A stretch of 64,000 bases of DNA from Periplaneta americana (Eukaryota > Arthropoda > Insecta > Blattodea > Blattidae). Every line of letters starts with the position of its first letter. Position 1 is the stretch's first letter. A program made the position numbers and the translations under genes. The notes beneath the pieces are model-generated. The model did no database searches, was not told the DNA's origin, and saw only the letters and a list, made by a program, of their open reading frames with translations. Below, piece after piece: positions 11,619 through 22,850 of this stretch. Location of the stretch: assembly GCF_040183065.1 (NCBI RefSeq), contig NC_091125.1, forward strand, positions 130,038,621 through 130,102,620, read 5' to 3'.

Positions 11619-11775
11619 ACCAGTGTCGGTCTTAGAATTAAATTTCAATTAACTGAATCTTAAAAAATTAAATACTTAACCTTTGATATAACTATGCGCT
11701 CCATGAATATTTTTATAATGCTACTGCAGATTTATTGTATCAAGTTTGTAACACTTTTTGGCACAGCAAACGGCT
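11619..11775 (+). repeat. Dispersed duplication D1, copy 1
   Basis: The segment from gtcggtcttagaattaaatt to ttttggcacagcaaacggct is about 85-90 percent identical by eye to 17437-17573, which lacks a short internal piece. No TIR or coding capacity was found. It is probably an unclassified repeat or a small segmental copy within the intron. Confidence 0.7.
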
Positions 11776-12054
11776 AAAGTTCACCCCTTTCTCACAAAAA
11801 AAAAAAAAATTCTATAGCAGCGACACTGAAGGTTTGACGAAGAAAATGGAAAAATTGTCTAATTTTCAGAGGGAAGGTAGTTTGGAATGTGAAAAATTAA
11901 TATAGACCGTCAATTCACTTGAAAACGTTTTAGAAAATGGGTAAAAATTGGAAAGAATTAATCAGTGTAGGTAACCAACCAAAAGTGATTATTAAATAAA
12001 GAGGTAGAACACTTCAAAATGAACGCGAAACGCACATTTCACTTCAATTTATTA

Positions 12055-12222
12055 TATGCAAGGCATATAAAAAGCCTAAACTAACCTAACCTAACCTGTC
12101 AGATTCGTATTTGCAATGTATACAAAAAGCCTAAACTAACCTAACCTAACACAGATTCGTATAGGTCTATGCAAGGCATACGAAAAGCTTAAACTAACAT
12201 TATCTAACCTAACCTGTCATGA
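12055..12222 (+). repeat. Three tandem units of about 60 bp with CCTAA runs
   Basis: Each unit holds aggcatayaaaaagc, ctaaactaacctaacctaac and cagattcgta. The (CCTAA)2-3 cores equal the complement of the insect telomere repeat TTAGG, but they are far too short to be a telomeric array. Confidence 0.75.
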
Positions 12223-12446
12223 TTTCCGCATCGAGGAACTTAGAAAAATGAAACTTGGAAGTTTGTGTCGCGTACTATAGAAAAGCCAAATAAAGCATAG
12301 TATTCACTAATTAACTGTATTTTATTGTTATTGTAGTTTTAATAAGTAGAACCACATTCCAGTGTATAAATCGTATTTTTATCTGCCTGAAATTGTATTT
12401 TTAGGTATCTAAAACGGTGTTCCTAAAAGCTGGGTTTTAAGGACTT

Positions 12447-12702
12447 GGTCCACTGCTGTGGAGTAACGGTTAGCATGTTTGACCGTGAAACGAGCGAGTC
12501 CGAGTTCAAATCCTGCTTGGGACAAGTTACCTGGTTGAGGTTTTTTCTGGGGTTTTCCCTCAACCCATTAAGAGTAAATGCTGGGTAACTTTCGGCGCTG
12601 GACCCTGGACTCATTTCGCCGGCATTATCACTTTCATCTCACTCGGACGCAAGATAACCATAACAGTTGATAAAGCGTCGTAAAATAACCAATTTAAAAA
12701 AA
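12447..12702 (+). mobile_element. SINE family A, copy 2
   Basis: A full-length but diverged copy: head ccactgctgtggagtaacgg, B-box region gagttcaaatcc, body, and tail ending taaaataaccaatttaaaaa. It is flanked by an imperfect duplication ttaaggact/ttaaggacc (12437 and 12703). Divergence from the other copies marks it as older. Confidence 0.85.
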
Positions 12703-12763
12703 TTAAGGACCTAAGATTCAGAGATCTAATTACATCACTTCTTGCTGAACGTTTTCTAACATA

Positions 12764-13863
12764 CAGGGTGTAAGGGGTATAAATACCGTCCTTTTCACAG
12801 TCGTCGGGGACGGTCTACAGGATCAAAAAATGTACATACAACATAGGGTCAAAACTTGATAGTTTTCCCAGAAAAAATATTTCTTTTCTTATTTTATTTG
12901 CGTTATACTGCTTATATCGTTAGTAAAATTACGAAAACAATTACATCAGTAGGTATATCTAGAAAAGACTTAATATTAGTTTAAATAAATATTTGTGTTT
13001 TCTATTACGTTTTCTTGAAATTAAATAAAAGTGTATGCTTAAATTTCCTAATACTCTGGCGTGAGAGACGTGGCAACGTGTTCAGCAGGCAGTACTCTGC
13101 ACAGACGTAAGTACGAGTCAGCTGAGTTCAAGCTCCCTGTCCATAGGTATACTGCCGAGCTGATGACAGTTCAGTACAGGGTATTCAATAAACAACTTAC
13201 AACGTCATTCACAGTTTAGGAATGTCATATGTCATTAATTATTGAGAAAGTCGTCGTAATTCAAGTGAGGCAAGAAGGATGTACCGTTAACGTTTTCCTC
13301 AAAGAAGGTTACATAATCGGCGAACTTTTGTAGCAGTTTCTCAACGATTATTAGAAATTAGGAGTCTGTTACCCCGTTTCGAAAATCACACAACCAGAAA
13401 TTTGTTTAAAAATGATACTGCTTTACGGAAGCGGGAGAGATTATAATTTTGCATTAGAAAAAGGTCCGTGTGATTTTGTGCAGAAAACCATTATTGTTTA
13501 CTTTTTAGACATACTATAAAATGGTGGAATATTGTTACATAAAATGTAAATTTACCTTAATATTCTATTAATGAGATTGAAAGTTTGTATTTGCTGCTCG
13601 TTTTTTGTAAACAATAGTATTATCATGGTCCGCTCCTGCACTAGAACAGAGCAACTGTACCGGTATGTCTGTACCCGCTTGAGCTGTACTGTGTACTTAT
13701 AAACCCCTCCTCCCTATCCAGCAACGTTGCAAAACGTCTAATATTGTAAACTTTAATAATTAGTTAAATATTGCAATTGGAAAAAAAAATTAGGACTTTT
13801 TTCTTCCTTATGACATGAATAATCATCAGTTAAAATAACGGCACTTATACCCCTTTCATCCTG
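12764..13863. mobile_element. TIR element (1.1 kb) flanked by TA, with transposase relic
   Basis: Ends CAGGGTGTAAGGGGTATAA and its inverse (ttatacccctttcatcctg) are flanked by TA on both sides, as for Tc1/mariner-type insertions. Inside, about 13275-13440 on the plus strand decodes weakly to RRTFVAVSQRLLEIRSLLPR, like the N-terminal helix-turn-helix (DUF4817-like) region of insect transposases. No long ORF remains. Confidence 0.7.
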
Positions 13864-14037
13864 TATGTATTTGTGTTCATGTATTTCATACATACGACGG
13901 AAATTATGTACCCCACCCCATTACATAATCTTCTTTGTTGCCATGATGTAGTGGTTTGATGAACAACACAAAATACGAAGATGATGGAATCTTTCACGTT
14001 ATTACCCGTCAGAATGAGCTAGAATGGGCAGTGAAAC

Positions 14038-14216
14038 CACAGTCTAGTATACACAGTCACGAAGCTTGAGTTGTGAGGGTGCTAGGAACAAAAAACTGTG
14101 CCGGTACTATTTCGCATTGTCTGTAATGAGGCGATATTAGCGACCCTAGTGGTTAGCAACTATCTATGGATGCATATTTACTACGTTTGAGCTTCGTGAC
14201 TGTATATACTAGACTG
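14038..14216 (+). mobile_element. MITE family M1, copy 2
   Basis: This is 179 bp with the same TIRs as the copy at 7807. The 7-bp duplication GTGAAAC flanks it exactly (14031-14037 and 14217-14223). The last two bases of the right TIR are missing. Confidence 0.9.
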
Positions 14217-14616
14217 GTGAAACTGTCCGGCTGTCTCGAATGCCTTCACTTCTCCGACTCCAGGCTATGTCCCACTTAGACGCTAGTATAGCCAACTCTT
14301 TAAGCTGTGGCATTGTTTCCAGAGTAATGTTCTGAAACGTATAATTTGTGTGACGCAGCAGAAAACTGCACGTTCAGTGTGATCGACGTGCGCCTTTTTC
14401 TAGCGTAATGAAAGTCGCAGTTAACAGACGTAAATAACCAGTTACGACTGCATCAACTGTAATGTGTGGCTTGTCATAGAAGCGGCTCTGCTCCACTTTT
14501 TTTTTGTCCCTTTGAGTTTATTTTGATATTAAGTAAATATTTTATGTATTCAAATTTCTGGGAGAGAATGATCACATAGCACTGGAAAAGGAAAAAGATT
14601 TTCACAATAAAGAAAA

Positions 14617-14846
14617 TATCGTCGGTTTACAAAGCAAAACACACATTAAGTAAAAAAAAATCAAAATAATATATATATATATATATATATATACTTAGAA
14701 TTAGAAAATGAAATACACATAAAGAGAAACAGTTTACTAAAAATAAAGTTTTGAGGATTCAGTTTTGTCAAGAACTTTTAAACGCCTTTTTCTGAGAAGT
14801 AATTTTTTTTTTACTTAGTGTGTTTTGCTTGTAAACCGACGATATA
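14617..14846. repeat. Inverted repeat, 44-bp arms, AT microsatellite in the loop
   Basis: The left arm starts atatcgtcggtttacaaagc and the right arm is its near-perfect inverse ending gtaaaccgacgatat. About 140 bp lie between, with an (AT)n run at 14669-14692. It could be a small fold-back element; no flanking duplication was found. Confidence 0.75.
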
Positions 14847-15838
14847 TGCCAACTTCCCAGAGATTTATTAGGAGCAATTCCACGTGTAACTGACTGAAAT
14901 TTACAGTACACTTTGACAGCAAAATGTCTGCCTAAATTGTATAATGGGTTGAAATTAGACTGTGTCACCGCAGGCTTTTATAGAGGGAAGTGTACACTTA
15001 AGATACATATAAAAATAAACTTCTTTAATAGGAAAAATATACTATTTATTTACGTCCAAAGTGTGACATAAATGTCAACTCTCTCTTCGGGTGAACATGG
15101 TTCTCCACAGATTTCTCTGAATTGTCATTGCTGATACAATTTTGCAAAATATAGTTCGGAAAGGAAATTGTAATCTTCAGTTTAAGTTGCAAACGACCTC
15201 CAAACCACGATTAGTAATGGAGTTATGGCCGAAAAAGTGATGTGTAACAGACTGACCTCATTTCTGTAACTGACTGACATCTCTGAATTTTGAAATGAAG
15301 TTGCACTTACAGAACCGTAAATAGTACAAAATAATATGAAACTTGATAAGTAGTAAATTAACATAACGATTAATTTAAATGAATAATATGTTTTCCAGAA
15401 TACAAAAATTAGTTTGCTTAACCATGCATCTTAAATGACACAAGTATTACATAGGCCTACTTAATAACATATATAGTTCTTTCTCTGTGATTAAATACTG
15501 TACATACAAGCCATATGCATTGGTGTTTAATTTTAGGACTATAAGAGTGTCATGGCATCAATTCCCCAGCGTAAAACAGTATGTTACGTTATTCAAGCGC
15601 GTTCCTAATCATCTGGCACTGACCTCCTTATCGATTACGATAAGGTGACGCAGATCACAGTTTATATTTCCCATGCCTATGGCTGTTATATATTATGTTC
15701 ATAATAATAGATTAGAATGTTGAGTTCTACTTTTAGATTGAATTTGAACCACTGGAATTAAACACGTAGAAGCACTCCACGGCACTCGTTGACTCATTCA
15801 GTCTAACAAGTATGTACTGCAGGAACACTGTCAATATG
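14847..15838. other. No gene recognised
   Basis: Unique-looking AT-rich sequence with short frames only. One TAGGCCTA octamer lies at 15452-15459. Confidence 0.5.
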
Positions 15839-16570
15839 TCACTTGTTATCTGAATAAACTTTAGTTTCTTTTCGCACACGGAACCTGTGGACCTTTCGCA
15901 CTGATTGTTCACAAGACAGTTGTACATATTCTACAACATAGGGATCTAACACTTTCACGTAATGAACTCCATGAGATGCCGGAATAGGTGCAAGATGTTC
16001 AAATCGTTTTTCGAGATACTTTTTTCCTTCGTCTATCTCAATGTCTGCTACCTCCTTAACAATAATTTGGATGTTTTTATTGCTCACAATGTTACAAAAT
16101 TCTGTAGCGCTTTGCATCTTCTTCCCCGATTTCGCAGGCATCCATGCCATCCTTTTTACTTGGCCTCCAAGCACATCCACGGCTCCTTTGCCATGATGTG
16201 ACTGAAAGAATTTCCATTCTATGTTAAATCCAAATATGCGAGCAAGCAATGTCACATTGCTCAATGTTTACTTCTGTTTAAAATGACTCGCTGCTTTATC
16301 TGAAAATATTTTTACCACCTCAATGTTCGGAAGAATCGCCAAAATTTCCGAAAACACTTTTCGTAGACAAACATTCACTGCATAGCCTATTTGTCACGTG
16401 CTACATAATCTGACACTAATGCAGAGGATTTCTTCTGAACTTCCCTGTCACCTTCCTGTTTAAACCAGGTAACAGCAGTAAATATTGAGACCTGCGTATT
16501 GCTCCAATGAGCTGCCTGAATCTCATTTTGCTTTTTTCAGGTATAATTACTGCACACTTATCACCAGTTC
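15839..16570 (-). pseudogene. Broken copy of a multicopy repeat-borne ORF with SHGKG/HHGKG motif
   Basis: Starting near 16570 on the minus strand, EIQAAHWSNTQVSIFTAV is followed by VSDYVARDK, then (after stops and a frameshift) FSDKAASHFKQK. An open piece of 141 codons (16264-15839) follows, containing WKFFQSHHGKGAVDVLGG and VKRMAW near its start. I know this order (IQSAHW, VSD..HDK, SDG.SSQFK, HGKG.DG.GG..KR) from large, highly repeated gene families in invertebrates, probably transposon-derived. The family name is not certain. In-frame stops and the D-for-DG change show it is dead. Confidence 0.6.
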
Positions 16571-17436
16571 ACGTATAACTTCACCAAGGCCTTCCAAGTA
16601 ACTAAGCACACTGTGAGAATGAACAGCTGAGAGCGCGACATGTCAGTCACTCACAATGCCGCTGCGGAAAACGAAATCACTTTAGAAGAAAATGTTCTAA
16701 TACTTTTTTATTGGTTATATAGTAATAACGCAGAATACCAAAGGAAATTTTAATCTGTCAATTATTGTGCTGTGTGGAAGAGTTTTTGTATGTTTCTTGT
16801 GACGGACTGACCGTAACTTACAGTACAAATAATTATAATGATTTTAAGTTATTTATAATCTTAGGATACTTCAACTAATTACATATTTACTTCAAGGAAA
16901 GACCAAAATATAGTATACAATAAAGACGGCTCGAAATAAAACAAATTTACGTGTCCAACTTGTGACACGAAACATAAGTAGCCTATCTTTACGTGTCTTT
17001 TTTAAGCGTTTGGAATATGACAAGATCTGCAGCAAATTATAGACTAAAAGAAACAGTATTTTAAACATTATCTTACGAAATAAAGCGATTTAAAGTATAA
17101 AGAAACATATTTATTCAACAAAAATACTCCTACATCAATTTCAAGAAATTCACTTCAGTATGACATTTTCGTGGAATTGCTCTTAGATTACCGGTAGCAT
17201 GGGCAGTAACCTTTCCATAATTTTTCTCATAGTACCATTTCGGACTTAATCTGTTCTGAATTCCCTTGCCAACTTTGTCCAAGAATTTATTATTTCTGTT
17301 GTATATGATATATTATATTTTTTCGGCTTGCCTTGTGCTGATGATGCATGTTTCGTCTGCATGTAATGAAATACTTTCGAAGAAATGTAACTTAATTTAT
17401 TACATGGTATTTGAGAAGCAATAATAAAATATTAGT
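16571..17436. other. No gene recognised
   Basis: AT-rich sequence downstream of the minus-strand relic's start. No TIRs or ORF of note. Confidence 0.45.
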
Positions 17437-17573
17437 TCGGTCTTAGAATTAAATTTTAATTAACTGAACCTTAAAAAATTAAATACTTGACCTTTGATAT
17501 AACATGCGCACGATGAATATTTTCATAATGTTACTGCAGATTTAGTTTTTTTTTTTTGGCACAGCAAACAGCT
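17437..17573 (+). repeat. Dispersed duplication D1, copy 2
   Basis: Pairs with 11619-11775 in the same orientation. It lacks a short internal piece (ttgtatcaagtttgtaacac) and continues straight into the SINE at 17590. Confidence 0.7.
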
Positions 17574-17589
17574 ATGCTGTGGATTGAAT

Positions 17590-17680
17590 TCGGCGTAGCT
17601 CTGTGGTCAGAGCGCTTGATATGTAGAACCAAGGACCCGAGTTCGATCACCGGCGCCGGAGCGAATTTTTCTCCTCAAAT
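17590..17680 (+). mobile_element. tRNA-derived SINE (family C), sense
   Basis: An A-box-like tagctctgtggtcagagcgc and a B box gagttcgatcacc are followed by gccggagcgaatttttctcc, the same junction as at 185-285. The paired arms are too mismatched for a working tRNA. Confidence 0.65.
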
Positions 17681-18287
17681 ATTAATAAAATAATAGGCCT
17701 ACACGCAATATTTGAATTATTTTAAAACCAAAGAATAGAATCCAAAAACTATTAAATTAATTGAAAACTATTAAATTAAACGAATCAGAACGTATTAAAT
17801 ATTAAAACATAAAATTAAGTTACAATTATTTACACACCTTTGAGCAATTCTCATGTTTGGGGATTCAATGTTTCATTATAGATTGACAGAAGGGAGATGA
17901 AGAAAAAAGTTTAAGTAATAAGAAGAAAATAGTATAATTAGGAATTACAAACAGTACCAATATTATAAATAAAATTAATTACAATTGAAAGGGTTTGTAA
18001 CTAATATTCATGAGTAAATAAAATTTAAAAAATTCTAATCGTCTACCTCTATGTTAATTATTTTTAATAATTTATTTAATTTTAACTTTAAATTTCACTG
18101 TAGATCTATTTACATTTTCTAAATCAAGGTACTGAATTCTAACCACGTTTCATACCAGTAACCGTTAAACATTTCGACTCTGTGATATCCCTTCCCGTTA
18201 TACTTATGCTAATGCATGTTGAAATTTTTGTTGTCCTTATGAAAAAAAAGTTAATGTATATTTGTACGAGTATATCTGCTTCAACTT
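17681..18287. other. Very AT-rich stretch, no gene recognised
   Basis: Dominated by attaaa/aattaa words. Only short frames are seen. Confidence 0.45.
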
Positions 18288-18710
18288 GGGGTTCATTGTC
18301 GCCCTCACATAAGCTCGCCATCGGTACCTATCCTGAGCAAGATTAATCCAGTCTCTATCATAATATCCCATCTCCCTCAAATCTATTTTTATATTATCTT
18401 CCCATCTACGTCTCGGTTTCCCCAAAGGTCTTTTTCCCTACGGCCTTCAAACTAACACTCTATATCAGTGGTCGTCAGCACTCACTGAAATGTGCAAAGG
18501 GTACGCGGTGCTGTCCGGTGTGCACCGTCGTGCAACAGGGAGAGATACAGAGCATACCCGCTAGCAGCTACGGAGTGCACTGAGTTTTCCGCGGGTAAGA
18601 GACTCTAGCCCCAGCGTTCTCTGTGCTGACGACCCCTGCTCTATATGCTTTATGGATTCGTCCATACATGCTACATGCCATCAAACGTTTGGATTTAATA
18701 TTCCTATTTA
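18288..18710 (-). mobile_element. LINE-1 3' fragment, interrupted
   Basis: On the minus strand it encodes the C-terminal tail of the LINE-1 protein ([19 protein letters not shown] and following). The match is broken at 18466-18638 by a hAT-type MITE and then resumes with the upstream LINE sequence. The LINE sequence is contiguous once the insert and one target copy are removed. Confidence 0.85.
18466..18638. mobile_element. hAT-type MITE inside LINE-1
   Basis: This is 173 bp with TIRs CAGTGGTCGTCAGCAC / GTGCTGACGACCCCTG and an exact 8-bp duplication CTCTATAT (18458-18465 and 18639-18646). Both are hallmarks of hAT insertion. The interrupted LINE serves as the empty-site reference. No coding capacity. 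Confidence 0.92.
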
Positions 18711-19493
18711 TGTCAGTACCAAATCTCATAGCCATAACCTTATTCCTCTGCTGTGATGGTGGCAGAGAATCAATCACATTCCGAGGCTTATGTTGTGGAT
18801 TCGTAACAAGCTGTTTTTTTTACGGTGATGGGTTGTTAGCCATTCGCCCAGCCATCAAACTGGAGGACCACCCCTTATCGGCTGTCCGCGACTGCTTATT
18901 CAATATATTCGCAGCTACTCTACATATCTGGAGGCTATCTCCTTTATCCGCAACCTGAGGACGCACCATGCTGTGGTCACCCACCATACATGGAGTTATT
19001 AATAATAATAATAATAATGATAATAATAATGATAAAAAGAAGAAGAATGATACATAAATAGATGCTATGGAGAGATTGTTGCACGTGTGCGGTGACAGGT
19101 GTAACTCTGAATTATTCTCATGTCTGGCATAGAGGTTATTTTTAATTGGAGCTGCACAGTCGTGAACCTGGGGAATGTTTCTCGGTCGCCACAGGATAGA
19201 CACAGGACTCTGTAACTGCTAGGACAGGGTAGGATTAAATGATTATACTAATACTAATTTTCAGACGTGGTGCGGTGTACTGCGATCAACCGAGAGGTCT
19301 AACATTAAGTCAGCCAGTGTTGGAAACTTTGCAACCAGATAATCTCAGGGCAATTTTGTCGATTATCAAAGCATGTTCGATAAAGATACAGCATGTTTCT
19401 TTATCGTCTGTGTGTAAATAAAATATACGATAAACGCACAGGCACAAGCCTCAAAACCAATAATTACAATACTTCGCATACCTAGGATATCAC
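18711..19493. other. No gene recognised; contains an (AAT)n run
   Basis: A trinucleotide microsatellite lies at 18998-19032. The remaining frames are short and unrecognised. Confidence 0.5.
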
Positions 19494-19674
19494 CACAGTC
19501 TACTATATACAGTCACGAAGCTTGAGTTTTGAGGGTACTAGAAACAATAGACTGTGCCAGTACTATTTTGCATTGCCTGTAATGAGGCGATACTAGCGAT
19601 CCTAGTGGTGAGCAACTATCTAATGTATGCATATTTACTACGTATTGAGCTTCGTGACTATATACTAGACTGTG
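19494..19674 (+). mobile_element. MITE family M1, copy 3
   Basis: 181 bp. Exact 7-bp flanking duplication ATATCAC (19487-19493 and 19675-19681). Same orientation as copies 1 and 2. Confidence 0.9.
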
Positions 19675-20100
19675 ATATCACGGTGTTCTTCATTGGCGGA
19701 CGTATCATAAATATTGAACGAGAGTGTTCGTACCGTACCAATAGGTCTACCTAGAATCACAGATGTTTTTCATAGCCTAAATAGAAAGGGACGAAGACGA
19801 TAAAAAAGGGAGGAAAAGAAAGAATGTAAAGTACGACTAGAATAAAAAAGTAAAAGAAAAAGAATAAATAAGGAAAAGAAGAGGGAGGGAGGAAAAAAAC
19901 AAATAGAATAAAAAGAAAATGAAGGAATAAAACGTGTGAAAAGGATGATCCTAAGAAGAGGATAAACACTGGGATAGACAATAGGACTAGAGCAGCGATG
20001 TCATCCCGTCCTATTATGTGCTGTGCTCCGATTTCGTTCTAGCAACAGCACGCGTTCAAACCTTACCTCCCCTGCTGCCCCTCTCTTACGTGCAGTCTTA
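19675..20100. other. Purine-rich stretch, no gene recognised
   Basis: 19780-19970 is strongly A/G-biased on the plus strand (aaaagaaaa, ggaaaagaa words). The short minus-strand frame there is a compositional artefact. Confidence 0.55.
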
Positions 20101-20440
20101 AGGCTCATTCACAATGAAAATTAAACATAACGTAAGCGTTAACTTAAGAATATAAACGTTACGATAAAATCAAGAAATACCATCATTCACGATGGGAACA
20201 TAAACATAACAGCAAACATGCTTGGTAACCATGGAAACATAACGACGCCATTTCCTTATATTCTGTCGTATAGGCTTACTTCAGCGCTCAGTTTGGAGTT
20301 TGCAAACTTTCATGTTAACGTCTTACGGTAATGTTTGTCAATGCTTATGTGAATCATTGTGAATGATCCCATTTGGTAGCCTGGGCGCATACTTCTGTGT
20401 TTATGTTACGGTTATGTTTAATTTTCATGTGAATGGGCCT
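20101..20440. mobile_element. PIF/Harbinger-like MITE
   Basis: 340 bp with inverted ends AGGCTCATTCACAATGAAAA and its inverse, and a 3-bp duplication TTA on both sides (20098-20100 and 20441-20443), fitting the TWA preference of the superfamily. Internal sub-repeats cattcacgatgg / aatcattgtgaatg are seen. No ORF. Confidence 0.75.
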
Positions 20441-20768
20441 TTACGCTAGATGTGATAGGAGGTACAAATTTAATAAGCCTACAGTAGGCTACATCACTCG
20501 ACCTCATGCTAAAGAGTAAATAGCATTGAAGTCATCACAATATCCTTAGTTACTCCAATTTCTACTTTTTATTAAAAAGTAAATAAAAATTTGTTTAAGA
20601 AAAAATTATCTTCGGCAGCACATATAGTTGTAAACAGTTTTTTTTTTCTTTCATGAAACTTAACAAATCTAGGCTAAAGAGTCTACTGATACACAATCAT
20701 TTATGTTCAGGTTTAAGGATTGCAACTGCTAACCTAATATTAACTTACCTCATATAAAGAATATTATA

Positions 20769-21321
20769 CAGGGTGAAAGTGAAATACCCTTGCAGATTTC
20801 CAGAGCGAATAGCTCATGATGTATGTAATAAAAAACTATAATATAGTATTGGTGGAAAGTTCATAGTTTTTTTTTTTCAGAAAAAAAAAGTTCCTCCCCC
20901 CCCCCCAAATGTTTAACAATCCCTTATTCGGTAACTATTGCGACTAGGATCGTGATTTTTATCCATATCGGTAGGAAATACAATAAAGAATAATTATTTA
21001 TCTCTCTGCATATTTCAATAGCGTGCACGATTTTCGTGTAAATTTAATTTTAAAAGACCCCTAAATTCAAACCATTGCACGAAGCGAACGCGTGGCAACA
21101 TCTTGGCAGCTTACGTACGGAGACTCACCGAATTCGTTGACCTCTTATATCTGTATATATGAGTAGTGGGTTTAGCGGCGATGTTGCCGGACTGCTAAAA
21201 CTTCGAACTTAATTTTCTAATTAATCGTACATTTAACTACAAAACGTAATAAGGTTTTCTACTCATTTACGTGTACCCTATCGTCTCTTTCAATCTGCAA
21301 GGTTATTTCACTTCCACCTTG
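20769..21321. mobile_element. TIR element (553 bp) flanked by TA
   Basis: Ends CAGGGTGAAAGTGAAATA and its inverse extend for about 32 bp including cttgcagatt. TA is on both sides. The CAGGGTG terminus is shared with the element at 12764-13863 although the interiors differ. No ORF. Confidence 0.8.
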
Positions 21322-21600
21322 TAGGGCCTATGTCTTGTTACTGGCGACATTTACCTCAATTTGTGTTAGAGTATAACTTCTTTTTCGGAACGATTGAATT
21401 GGAAGTTCTGCGTTCTCCTATCGTATCAGATGTTTTTACATAGTACTCATTACGCTTATCGCCTCTCCCATGTGTAGCTAGATAAGAAATGCGATGAAAC
21501 AGATTACACACGAGTTGAAATGTGATTGTGCCGTATGTTGGTGTAAGTTAACACCAGGAGGAAGGAAGAGAGCAAAATAAAACTCTGCATGCCTTATAAC
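21322..21600. other. Short spacer between two transposons
   Basis: Nothing recognised. It ends with the 8-bp target copy CTTATAAC of the next element. Confidence 0.5.
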
Positions 21601-22842
21601 TAGGGAGCGGATTTTTATGTGCTATAAAATTGAAATATATTTATTTTTTATGTGCTAAAAATAAAAAAAATATTTTTTTATATGACAAAAATACCTTACT
21701 TAGCGTGGAAAAAAAATGTTACTACGTACTCAACAACTACACTTGAGTGCTAGTAGTTGGCCGAGAATTGCAGTGAACAACAAAGGTCAACTCCAAATTC
21801 TCCATCACAAATGCATGCCGATTATCTCCGAACAAGGACTTATATTGTGAAAACGATCTTTCTACATTACAGGACGTCAGACGTGCATATTTAGAGAGAG
21901 GAATGTCACAAACACAAACACAGTCAATTTCACCTACAGGCACACCCTCCAATACTTCAGCAACTTTACACATTTTTTATATCTCCTGTTTTTCCCAAAC
22001 TCATTCTGGAATTTGTCCCTTAGTAATTGTACTTCTGAACCTGGTAGCGAGTCTAGTTTAATTTCCACGGCACGCACCTCCCTGTTTCAGAAAACAGGTT
22101 TTTGGATGTTTCGAGTTTTTTTATGGTGTCACACAAAAAGCTTAGATTTGCTAATAGGAAAGCCAAATCGTTTTTTAAACAACCATCTTTCAGTATATCT
22201 TGAAGGATATCGATTGACGAAGCCCGATAACAGGGAATCACAACAAGATATATTGCCTTACTTGATAGACATGAGCGAGAGGCGAGAGATTTGTTTAAAT
22301 TAAATAATGTTCATACCCGAGCTCTTATCTGTTGTGTTTCACAAACAAAGCGTGGAATGAAATCATCTTCAGCAACAATAAACATTCCTAATTATGTGTT
22401 GCAAGATCTCTCCTCCTTGTCTATGTTAATTTATTCTCTAATAATAACACTGATATGCTGCCTAGCAGTTCTCTGAACTTGAGGCGATACTATTACAAAA
22501 ATGGATCATGGATACACCACACAGCGCTTAGAAACACGAAGCAACCAAGAATTCTTAAAAAGATAACGTACTTCTGAGTGACATAATTGATTTAGTTTTA
22601 AAATATTTAAAATTTCTTGCAAAAAAATTATTTAAGTAAAAAAACTCAAAGATTTATGTGTTTATAATAGATTTCCTGAAAATATGTATTTACATAATTT
22701 TTTTTTGTGAAAATATGTGTTTTTATGTGAAATAAAATTCGGATTTTAAACTTGAGACTTCATGTTCGGAAATTTTAACTTTGTTAATTGTGTTTTATCA
22801 CACACAAAAAGAATATTTAATTACATAGGAATCCGCTCCTTA
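21601..22842 (-). mobile_element. hAT element, about 1.24 kb, degenerate
   Basis: Termini TAGGGAGCGGATT and the inverse AATCCGCTCCTTA are bordered by near-identical 8-bp copies CTTATAAC (21593) and CATATAAC (22843). Inside on the minus strand is a transposase C-terminal relic. Both the TIR/duplication signature and the protein point to hAT. Confidence 0.8.
21737..22260 (-). pseudogene. hAT transposase C-terminus (CGGBP1-like), broken
   Basis: Two minus-strand pieces in different frames. The upstream piece (about 22241-22056) reads LAFLLANLSFLCDTIKKLE. The downstream piece (21973-21737) reads SKYARLTSCNVERSFSQYK, then NLELTFVVHCN. The second is the hAT dimerisation-region pattern (YAPLTSCDVERSFS.YK) known from CGG-repeat-binding-protein-like transposases. 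A frameshift and stop lie between the pieces. Confidence 0.75.
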
Positions 22843-22850
22843 CATATAAC

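Noticed and set aside
12055..12222. Interstitial telomere
   Set aside because: Only two or three pentamers per unit, embedded in a longer repeat.
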